The position numbers and the translations under genes are program-made. From Halicephalobus mephisto (lineage: Eukaryota > Nematoda > Chromadorea > Rhabditida > Panagrolaimidae): a stretch of 64,000 nucleotides of DNA. The notes under the pieces were generated by a model that made no database searches, was not told where the DNA came from, and saw only the letters and a program-made list of their open reading frames with translations. How positions within the stretch are numbered: the first letter of the stretch is position 1; every line of letters begins with the position of its first letter. This document shows positions 13,401 to 25,400 of the stretch, piece after piece. The stretch is taken from NCBI GenBank assembly GCA_009193035.1, contig SWDT01000023.1, positions 1-64,000 on the forward strand, given 5' to 3'.

Positions 13401-16400
13401 AAATTTTTGTTTTTTTATTTGGATAGTGTCTAAAAAGTCCGAAAAATTTAATTTTTTTAAAAATAATTTTATATAAATTTCTAATTTGGATAGTGTCTAA
13501 AAAGTCCGAAAAATTTAATTTTTTTAAAAATAATTTTATATAAATTTTTTATTTGGATAGTGTCTAAAATTTTTCATTTTTTACTACTTGGATAGTGTCT
13601 GAAATTTTCATCTTTTTTACTATTTGGATAGTATCTGAAAATTCCAAAAAAGGAATTTTTTCTTTGTTTTTGTCATATAAGTTTTGAACGTTGTTCGGTT
13701 ATCGATTGAAACTTGTTTTTTTTCGGTTATCAGTCCGGTCCCGTACCTGATAAGTGAGTTTTTGAAACAATGGCCTATAGGACTGGTTCGATAAAATTCT
13801 GCTTTTTGCCCGCCCTTTTTTCTTTTTATTTCTCGGGTAAATTTTTTCTCAGTATAGGAGGAGGAGTTTCGTCCACCTGAGGGTCAGATGTATCGTTGTG
13901 TTTTCTTTAGTTTTATTTTTTTAAAATAAATTTTTTCAGAAAAATTTGAAAATTCGTTGAATTCGTTGGGGATGAGCACGACGCCGGGGGCCATGTTCCA
14001 GCCGGCCCAGATCGGCTCCGGACCCCCGGGTCTGGCCGGGTCCGTCTACCCGCTGTCTTCCCCGAGTTTTCTGTCCAGTCAGAATTCCGTTTTTAATTCG
14101 ACTTTGGGAAACAACAATCTGGAGCTGCTTGAGCTTCTGAGAACCCTCCCGAATTACCCTCTGGGGAACTGGCTCCAGACAAATCCGAATTCAGCCGACT
14201 TCAACGCCGCCATCAAAGTCATCCTTCAGAATCCCGTTTTTACTCCGATGACCCCCGGCGTGCCCCAGGAAACCTGCAACACCCCTATCGTGTCGAACCC
14301 CAGTCCCCCAGAAGTCGTAACCCCCATCCAGCAGCCCCTGTCCCAGCAGAGCCTCAAACAAGGGGATTCTCCTCCTCACAGTCTTCCTGAAACCATTAAA
14401 AAAGAAAAAATCGAACCTATCGAACCTATTAATGGAAAAAAACCGAGAAAACCCAAAGCAAAAGTCACATTGATTCCTGGAATGCCATTTATCCAGAGAA
14501 TCAGAAGAAGAAAAAGAAACGGGTCCATCCCCGAAGAGGACGAACCCCCCACCCCCCAGAAGGTCTCTCCCCCCGGCTGCAAACAACCCCTCCCCCCGAG
14601 TCCCGAAGAAGTAAGTTATTTTATTTTATTTTAAACAAAAATAAAAATAAAAAAATCAAAGCCACTAAAGTCAAAACTCTCGAAAAAAAATTAAATTATT
14701 TTAATTTTTTAAAAATAATAATTTTTAAAACTTTAAAAACATAAATTACACAGGTTATAGTTCGTTTTCGAATGACTCAGAACCTCCGGTGTTTTTTGAA
14801 GTAATTATAGGTTTTAATTAACATTTTTCTACTGTCCCTGAGGCGGTTTGAAGTCCGATTACGTAATGTCGGGAATTTTCGAAATTAATTATATTTAATT
14901 TTTGAAGTTATAAATCTGCAAAATTTTCTGGATTTACTATCTAAAGTCTGAATTTTGGAAATTCGTCTTGATTTCGTAATAAAATTTATTTTTTAAATTG
15001 AAATACAAGTCTGTAGAAGTGTCTGGAATTTATGAAACTAGAATTCTCAAGAAGCTTCTGGAAGTTTTTGAAGATTCTAAAATCTTATGGAATCTTCAAA
15101 ATTTAGGAGATTCTGAATTTTTAGGAAACTTCATGAAAGTTTGTAGAAGTCTTCAGAAGCTTCAGGATGTTTTTGGAATCTTGTCAAGTCTTCAGAATCC
15201 AGAAGAAGATTTCGAAATTTTAAATCTCATAAAACTTTGTAAAAATCTCTAGAATCCAGAAGGAGATTTCGAAATTTTAAATCTCAGAAGTTTGTAAAAA
15301 TCTTCAGAATCCAGAAGAAAATTTCGAAATTTTAAATCTCATAGAAGTTTGTAAAAATCTCTAGAATCCAGAAGAAGATTTCGAAATTTTAAATCTCATA
15401 GAAGTTTGTAAAAGTCTTCAGAATTTTCCGTAATTTCATGAAAAAATCAAAAACATTTCGTAATCCTAAAGAAGCTTCTGAATCCTTCCAGAAATTCCTT
15501 CAGACGTCTAGAATCCTCCAAAATACAGTAATATCAACGATTTATCGAATTGTTCCTAAAATAAGATCAAATACAACTCTAAAGTTAACTTTTACCTTGT
15601 GTTTTCTTCTGATTCACGGTGTGCTTCCCATGGATTACAATTTCGAGCTTGACGAAGTCACGTGTCTTCTTTAATCTGTCTGACAATTTTGTCTTTGAAA
15701 TTCTGAATGTTTCTTGAATCAGGACCTTCCCGTGATGTCAGTAGCTACCTTCCTGAATTCTTCGAACATCAGAAGTACTAAAGCCCTCCTCTTCATCTTT
15801 TTTTGTTGTTTCTGACCAATGTACACACACAAATGGTATATAAAACGGCTCTAATGTATCAGATATATTATATTTAGTGTACCGGTACATTGAATGTAAT
15901 GCACTGATACTGTACTTCATGTATTGGTACATTAGAACGGCCCTAATGTAGCAGGTACATTATATGTAATATATCGATACATTGAGCTGATACCAGTGCA
16001 CTATATTTAGTATATTAATATATTAAAACTGCTCTGATATATCGAATACATTATATTCAATGTATCGATGCATTAAGTTGATATCGGTGTATTGTACATA
16101 ATCTATCGATATATTAAAACTGCTCTGATGTATCGGGTACATTATATGTAATATATCGATACATTGAGCTGATACCGGTGCACTATATTTAGTATATTAA
16201 TATATTAAAACTGTTCTGATGTATTGAATACGTTATATTCAACGTATCGATGCATTAAGTTGATATCGATGTATTGTACATAATGTATCGATATATTAAA
16301 ACAGCTCTGATGTATCGGATACATTATGTTTAACGTATCGATGTATTAAGTTGATATCGGTGCATTGTACATAATATATCTGACACATCTGAATTGTTTT

Positions 16401-19400
16401 AATATATCTATATATTATATGTCATGTATCTATTTTTTGTGTAGTACTATAGTTAGCTTGCTGATCCTGGTCCTAGTTCTGGCTATTATCTACGTAGTTT
16501 TCTAATCTGAGATTTGTTCAGTTGTTGGTCCGTCATTTGCGGTTCTCTCGTCTTAGGCCTTGGCAGTGCAGTAGTTATTAGTTCCAAGTATCTGACGTTC
16601 AATCGTACGACATTTGTATTCCATTTTATCAAAGTTAATGATTAAAATCCAAAGTCGAAATTTGAATTTTTCGTGCTGAAACAATGTTCGAAAATTTTTC
16701 TATTTCAAAAAAGATGTTTGATCTAAATTGATATCTGGATTTTTTGAATAAAATTACGATTTTGTGTCCTAGGACGAAAAAGTCTGGTTTTAGAAGTTCT
16801 GTCCTAGCACGAAAAATCCGAAATTTCAACTTCGAATTCTATCATCTTTGAAAAAAAATCAATATCCCTCTTATTTCGCCAAATATCGAAAATCACAATT
16901 TCCTAAATTTTTCTAAAATTTAAATCTTACCTAAAAACTTTAAAATCATCTATTTTTTAAACTTTTTTTACAAAAATAAATTTGATTCGAAATTTCCGAA
17001 TTTTATTTTTTGTTTAATTTCAATTTTTTGAATATATTACTGTAACTCAGAAGAAAAGTACTAAAATTTTTACGAAATGCCTTGAGCAATCTTGAGTTAT
17101 TTTTGTTCGAAAAAATGAGTAAATGTAAACAAAAACATTGGCACGAACGTTCCTCGGTCGAATGCTGTTCATGAATTTAACACAGGTAATTTGCAATTAC
17201 GTCTGAGCGTAATTAACGTGTAAGAACCCCTGAGGATGTTCCTTATATATTGGATTCTAACTGAGTACAATCGATGGTAGAATAGTAATCCAAATAAAGT
17301 CGATCCTAATTGACTATAATTAACATGTTTAAATCGTTTTTTTCTGCAATTAAAAAGTATAAACATGTTGATTTCGCTCAATTAGGATCAACTTTCTTTG
17401 GTTTATTATTCTATCATCGATTCTCATATATTAGATTCTAACTGAGTACAATCGATGGCAGGATAGTAATCCAAATAAAGTCGATCCTAATTGAGCATAA
17501 TCAACATGTTCAGACCATTTTTCTGCAATTAAAAAGTATAAACACGTTGATTTCGCTCAATTAAGATCAACTTTCTTTAGATTATTATTCTATCATTAAT
17601 TCTCACTTATTTGATTCTAACTGAGTACAATCGATGGTAGAATAGTAATCCAAAGAAAGTCGATTTTAATTTACTATAATTAACATGTTCAAATCGTTTT
17701 TTTCTGCAATTAAAAAGTATAAACATGTTGATTTCGCTCAATTAAGATCAACTTTCTTTGAATTATTATCCTACCATCGATTGTGCTCAGTTAGAATCTA
17801 ATATAAGAAAAATATCCTCAGGGGCTCTTACACGTTAATTACACTGAAATGTAATCACAAATTACCTGTGAATTCTACGGCACTAAGTGACCACAGCACG
17901 ATTGACTGATCCGAAAATTGCGAAAACAATCCAGAGGACTGATTTTTGGATTTCCACAAGGTATTTCCAGACGTCAAAAATAAATAAAGTTATTATTTTT
18001 AATAAATTTTATAAAAAATTTTAAATAAAAAGTAAATTTTCATCAATTCGAAATTTTCGAAATAAAAAAATTTAAAAAAATTAATTTTTTATAAAATAAT
18101 TTTTTTTTAAAATTCTTTGGTTTTTTGGTTTTATTTTTAGATTAATACGTTTTTAGCGTTAAAAATATTAATTATATTAATTTTTTGCATTTAAGTGTAA
18201 ATTTCCAGTTCGCTAAAATGCCTAATTGGTTTTTTTTTAAAAAAAATCAAAAATACGTCAAAATTCAGTTTTTTTCATATATCAGCCTTAGGGAAAAATG
18301 AGAAACTTTTTTAATTTTAAAAATTAAAAAAAATTATTATTTTAAAAATTAAAAAAAATCATTATTTTTAAAATTAAAAAAAATTATTATTTTTAAAATT
18401 TTTAATTTTTTTTTATAAATCAATTTTAAAAAATTTAAAAATTATTAAATTTAAAATTAAATTTTTTAAAAATAACTTTAAAAAATTAAAATTTTATAAT
18501 TAATTTTTTAATTTTTAAAAATTATTTAAATTTAAATTTTTTAATTTTTAAAAATTATTTAAATTTAAATTTTTTGATTTTTAAAAATTATTTAAATTTA
18601 AATTTTTTAAACATTTTTGAATATTTTTAAAATTATTTAATATACATTAATTTTAATTATTTTTTAAACTAATTCGGCGTAAATTTCTGTTTCATTAAAG
18701 CTACATAAGTAATTCTGTGAAAACGAACCAGAAAAAGTTTATTTTTTTTTGTATAAAAACAGCAAAAAAATAATTCTTTAATTTTTGGACTTTACAATTT
18801 TTTTCAATAATAATTATTTTTTATAATTAAATACAACTTTACATTTGATTAAAATTATATAATATATTCAAAAAATAAATTTCAAAATTTATTTTTAAAT
18901 TTTTATTTTTTAAATTTTTTGTTTTTTTAAATTTTTAAATTTTTATACTTTTTAGACTAGATTGGAAATATTTTAGGATAAAAAAGTTTTTTGTAACTGA
19001 GAATATTACGCCAAAAACGCGGGATTTTTGAAAATTAATTTCTCAAAAATTAAAACTTAAATTATTTTAAATAAATTCGAAATTTTTTAAATAAAAACAT
19101 CATTTCACAATTTCGCGATTTTTGAAAATTGAATTTTTTTGAAACTTTTTAAAATTTTAAAATTTTTTAAAGTTGAATATTTTTGTTTAAATTTGAATTA
19201 TTTTCAATAATATCGTCATTCTAAAATCTCCAAATTTCGAAAATTTTAATAAAGACTCTAAAAATTGTATCTTTTTTGATTACTGTAGCCTCCTTCGTCG
19301 GTCGTCAGACAGGGTCCAATTCCGACCGAACGTGACGACAGTAACGACCCGACAAAAAAGAATCGATCAAAATTGTCGATGAAAATAATTTTTATGAACG

Positions 19401-22400
19401 TAAAAAATTTTTTTTCTAAATTTTCCAAATTCACAATTCTTCGTTTTGGCCTCAGGATATGACCTCCACAGGACCACCCGTTGCAATATGCGAGCAACGG
19501 AAGTCCTAAAATTCGAATGAAATCTTTGTTTTTTTTAAAATTGAATTAAAAAACAAGTCGTTGTGCTTCGGGTTCCCCAATTCTAAAAATGACAAAAATG
19601 GCCAGGACAGACTGATGAACAGAACTGTCCATTTCGAATCCAAAAATAAAAAAATTCGAATCTAAAAATTAAAAAACTCGATTTCGAATTGAATTTTTTT
19701 AATAAAAAAATAAAAAATCCGAATCTAAAAATAAAAAAACTCGAATCTAAAAATTAAAAATTCGAATTTAAAAATTAAAAAACTCGATTTCGAACTGAAT
19801 TTTTTTAATCCAAAAATTAAAAATTCGAATTTAAAAATTAAAAAATTCGAATCCAAAAATTAAAAAACTCGATTTCGAACTGAATTTTTTTAATAAAAAA
19901 ATTTAAAATTCGAGCTTAAACTGAACTTCTTTGAATTCGATTTTATGAAATGCGTGTTTTTATTGGATATGCGATTTGAAGATAAAACTTCTGCAACGAA
20001 GAATTGTAAGAAATAAAGTTTCCATAAGTGATTAAAAGATAATACTAAATTTTTGTTACTAAAACTATCGAATTCGAACCAATTCGAAAATCAAAAGGTT
20101 CAAAAATTTAAAATTTAAAAATCGAAAATTTTAAAAATTGGAAATTTTGAAAATTAAAAAGTTTGAATTAAAATTGAAATTTTGAAAATTTAAAATCGAA
20201 AATTTCGAAATTTTGAAAATTTAAAATTGAAAAGTTTAAATTAGAATCGAAATTTTGAAAATTTAAAAATCGAAAATCTCGAAAATTAAAAATTTGAAAA
20301 TTTTGGAAATTTTGAAAATTAAAAAGTTTGAATTAAAATTGAAATTTTGAAAATTTAAAATCGAAAATTTCGAAATTTTGAAAATTTAAAATTGAAAAGT
20401 TTGAATTTGAATCGAGATTTTGAAAATTTAAAAATCGAAAATTTCGAAATCGAAAATCGAAGAATTCGAAAAATCAACAGCTCTGTTGATGAGGTTGTTT
20501 TGATTTCGAAGCCAAGCCACGCCTGTTTTTTCATCAAGACGAAATGCAAAAAACATCCTTTGCAAAAATGAGGTGTTTTTGTCGTTCTGGACAGTTCTCG
20601 TCAACTCATTGATTGCCTTCAAGGATACTGTAGTCATCCCTAAACTTTTTGTGTCATCAATACTAGTTATACAAATCTATTTCAGTCTACAATTTCCCAA
20701 TCTAACGTCTACTTCACTTCATAGTTAATTTAAAAAACCTTTTTAAAAATTAAAATTTGAATTTCGCGCGCAATTGGCGAAAAGTGACAAAACGCCAAAA
20801 CCCGCGTTTTTTGAATTTTTAAATTTTTTTTGGTTTTTTTTTGTTTTTGGGAGATTCGGAATTTGAAATCCAGTAAATTAGAGTTGTTTGGTTTTACTTT
20901 TCAAATTTATTATTAGACTTGTTTTGGCAGTTTTTGTTCCGTTGACTGAGACTGTCCCGTTTTTTCCAATTTGTGGATTTCGTCGAGACGAAAAAAAACA
21001 CGTCCAGATCTACAGTGGTTACTTGTCGTTTCACGGACAGACTTCCAATCAGCTGAACCACTTTTTTACACAAAAAAATTATTCGTTTTTCGAATTTTGT
21101 TTTAATTTTAAATTATTTTTTATTTTTTAAATTAAAAATTTGAATTTTCGGATTTTTTGTAATTAATTTATTTTCATTTTTATAAAAAAGAAAAAATCAG
21201 AATTTTTTTTATTTTTTTCAAGATCATTGAAAAAAAATTTTTGTATTAATTTTAAGATTACGGTATATTTGTCTACAAAAATACAATTTTTAAATTATAG
21301 TCATTTTTGTTTTTCCAATTATCAATAACCGGAAAATTCTACCATGACTAACTTTGATTTTTGCAAATGATTCTCATTAATCTTAGGTATGTCTTTCGTC
21401 AAACGACAAATTTCGTTTTTGAAACCATAAAAAATACAAAAATTTACAAATTTTCATTTTTGATGTCAATTGATGACTTTGGCGAGAATTCAAAGTACAT
21501 AGTTTTCAAAATTGGCGCGTTTTTGGCGTTTTATGCCAATTGACAATTTTCGCGGGAAATTTGAAAATTAATTTTTTTTAAATCTACAAATTAGGATATT
21601 TTTGACTTTTTACTCCAATTAATAATTTTTAAATTCATACATTGGCGCGTTTTTGGCGTTTTATTCCAATTGACAATTTTCGCGGGAAATTTGAAAATTA
21701 ATTTTTTTAACTAAATTAGGATATTTTTGACTTTATTTTAATTAACAATTTTTAAATTCATACATTGGCGCGTTTTTGGCGTTTTATTCCAATTGACAAT
21801 TTCCGCGGGAAATTTGAAAATTAATTTTTTTAAATCTACAAATTAGGATATTTTTGACTTTATTTTAATTAACTATTTCCGCGGGAAATTTAAAATCAGG
21901 TTAGTTATGTCCTACAGATCTGTTAAATTTGAAAATTAAAGTTTTCCCACGGAAATTGACTTGAAAAACATCCGAAACGTTTTTTGAAAATAAAATTCGT
22001 CCATTTTGTAGTCGAAAGAGGATAGTCTGGGGCTGGCACTCGCTGTCATCAAAAATACAAAACGCATAACACTCTTTAATCTCTTGTTTTTCTTTTTTCA
22101 AGTTTTACAATTTTTAAAACTTAAAAAGTGGGCGGAGTCAAATGACCAAAATACGGAAAATCAGAAGGTCAGTTTTCGAATCAGATTTTTTAAATTTTTG
22201 TAAAAAATGCTGAAAATCGAAAACTTCACGAGGGAATTTTTGTTTTCACATCTGAGGAAGGTTCGTCATTTCCTGAAATATTAGGATTATATAAGTTTTA
22301 AAAATCTTCGATAATTTTATAAAAATTTATAAAATTTCTAGAATCTTGTGGAAAATTACAAAAAATTAAAGATTCTGGAAATTAACATTCAGAAAATTTC

Positions 22401-25400
22401 GGGAAAATTTAGTTTTCAATTTTTAAAACGATAGACAAACTTTAATCGGCATTTGTTCATATTTTGCCAAAAATTCAAATTTGGCATTCGTTCTCATTTC
22501 ACCAAAGATTCGAATTTGGCATTCGTTCTGTTTTCACCAAAGATTCGAATTTGGCATTCGTTCTGTTTTCACCAAAGATTCGAATTTGGCATTCGTTCTC
22601 ATTTCGCCAAAGATTCGAATTTGGTATTCGTTCTCATTTCGCCAAAGATTCAAATTTGGCATTCGTTCTCTTTTCGCCAAAGATTCAAATTTGGCATTTA
22701 TTCATATTTTGCCAAAGATTCAAATTTGGCATTCGTTCTCATTTCGCCAAAGATTCAAATTTGGCATTCGTTCTGTTTTCACCAAAGATTCGAATTTGGC
22801 ATTCGTTCATATTTTGCCAAAGATTCGAATTTGGCATTTGTTCATATTTTGCCAAAGTAAATTGTCTCCATTTTTTACTTTTTGTCTTTTAGGATTTACT
22901 AAAAATTTAAAACCGTTATCTAAAATCCAAAATTTTAAAATCGTCTGCAAACCGAAAAATGTTTCTCGAAATAATTTCATAAAAATTTTTATTTTTCTAA
23001 AAACTTAAAATTTTACAACATTTGTTTTTAATTTTTATATTATTTATTATTTATAAAATTTTTTTTGTAAAAAAAATTCGTTTTTTTTGTTTTTCACGTG
23101 AAATCGCGATTTCGTAATTTAAAAAGTAATTTTTGTTTTTCTTGAGGGCTTGACTGTGGATTCCGGCCCTCGAGTCATCGAGATTGAGACTTCTCGGCCA
23201 CCTCCTGACCGGGTTCCACCGGCGATGCTCGACGTCAACCACATGAATCGACTCGGGCTTCAGCAACAGTGGAGTGTTCTGAGTCATTTTTATTCGAAGG
23301 TACTCAAAAAACAAGAAAATTTTAAAAAGTTCCAAAAAAACAAAAAATTAAAAAAAAAACAAAAAAATTTTAAAAAGTTTCAAAAAAAATTGTTTAAAAA
23401 ATCAAAATATTTTTAAAAAAATCGAAAAAATTTTAAAAAGTTTCAAAGAAATCAAAAAATTTAAAAAATCAAAATATTAAAAAAAATTTTTTTTAATTTA
23501 AAAAATCGAAAATTAGTAAAAATGAAATTATTTTAGCAACAGATGAACACCCCGGACGATCCGGTGATCCACTCTCCGCCTTCGCTTCGTCTCAATCAGG
23601 GTCCTGCAACGAATGCCTTCCAGCAGCAGATGCCGAGATCAGTGCAGCAACGTCCTGGAAATAGTTCGTTTTAAAAAATTTTATTTATTTTCAAATTAAA
23701 TTATTCATTTAAAATTAAGTAATTTTTTTTTATTTAAATTATTTTTACTTTTTTAATTTTACTTTTTTTAATTTTTTGATTTAAATTATTTTTACTTTTT
23801 TAATTTTAATTTTTATTTTTTTGATTTTTTAAATTTAAATTATTTTTACTTTTTTAGGTTTGTTGATGGAAAATACAGCAGGAACGCTCCCAGCTACCCC
23901 AGGCACCCAGGCCTCCACTGAGGACCCCAACAAACTCAGGAGGGCGAAGAATTGTCGAGTCTGCAATGATCACGCTACGGGATACAACTTCAACGTCATC
24001 AGCTGCGAATCCTGCAAGGCTTTCTTCAGACGAAACGCCCTCAGACCAAAAGTTTGTTTTTTATTAAATTTTAATTTTTGCAGCCAGATCAATTTCCACT
24101 TAATCCGAAAATCCTCATAAATCTGGAATCAGATTCTGGAAATAGTACGAAATCGTTATTTTCGAAGTCCTAAATGAGCGTTGCTACGAAGTCCTCTCGA
24201 CACGAATCCCCAGGATTTTCTAAAAACTTTGAATTTTTAATTTAGATGTTGACTTCAAATCTTAGTGGATTTTGAGGAATTCTAGAAAGTTTTAGAAAAT
24301 TCTGTAGGATTCTGAAGAAGTTTCAGAGGTTTTTGGAAAGATTGTACGGAATTCTAAAAGGATTCAGAAGTTTTAAGAATATTCTGGAAGATTCTGGAAA
24401 TTTTTATGAAATTTTCGAAGAATTTCAGAAGCTTATATAGGATTCTGAAGAAGTTTCAGAGGTTTTTGGGAAGATTGTAGGGAATTCTAAAGGGATTCAG
24501 AAGTTTTAAAACTATTCTGGAAGATTCTAGAAACTTGATCAAATTTTTTTAAAACCTCCAGAAACTTTAAGAATATTCTGGAACATTTTGGAAGCTTTTG
24601 TTGGATTCTGGAAACTTACAGAATTCTAATAATTGGGATTTTTTATTAATTTAAGTTTAATTTCAGACGGATTTCAAATGTCCCTATTCGGACGATTGCG
24701 AAATCACCGCTGTTTCCCGCAGATTCTGTCAGAAATGCCGTCTGAAGAAGTGCTTCGAGGTTGGGATGAAGAAGGAATGGATTCTGAACGAAGAACAACT
24801 GAAAAGACGGAAAAATTCGAGACTTAATAACCTCAAGGGAGCAGGCAACAGCGGTCCGAGCTCGGTCCGGTCCCCCGCGACCCTCGCCGGTTCCCCGTAC
24901 TCCCCTCAACAGTCCCAGATAAATGCAGCTGTTGCTAGAAATGTCGCCATTGTGGATAGTGTCACTAATTCTGTGAGAAATGAAGCCATAAAACTCGGGA
25001 AATTGAGGACTTCGACCGACAGTCTCGTGAGTCCTCCTAGTGTGACGTCATCCACTGGACAACAAATTTTATCTCCGATGAATTGTGTTGTTTCACCGAT
25101 TTCTCAAAGTCATCAAATGAGTCCGAGATTAAGTGCAGAAGCTTTGAACCAGATGAAACCTATTCCGCTCTCCGAAATCGTGACCGCGATCCAGCGACAA
25201 ACAACTCCAAACACCGTCGCTCTCCCCGCTCCGTCATGTGTCCAAGTCGTCAAAGTTGTGGCTTATTCTAATCGTCTTCTGAATCCGGCCATTTGTCAGT
25301 TGCTTCAATGCGGAGAAATAATCAGAATATCGCTTCCGCTTGCGGATTATGCAAATCTCCTGAGGGCTTTTCCGAATAAACGACTAAACGAGCTTCCAAA

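Larger units (their letters stand above)
14611..23146. other. daf-12 intron 2, 8.5 kb, repeat-filled
   Basis: No exon is supported in this interval. It holds the seven repeat or mobile features listed between 15010 and 22860, separated by A+T-rich sequence. The GTAAGT donor at 14611 and the CTTGAG acceptor ending at 23146 bound it. The acceptor is weak, so the exact 5' end of exon 3 is the least certain junction in the gene. Confidence 0.7.

Noticed and set aside
22453..23008. Three overlapping plus-strand open frames of 135-175 codons
   Set aside because: They are the three frames of the same 35-bp satellite and have no splice or start context.
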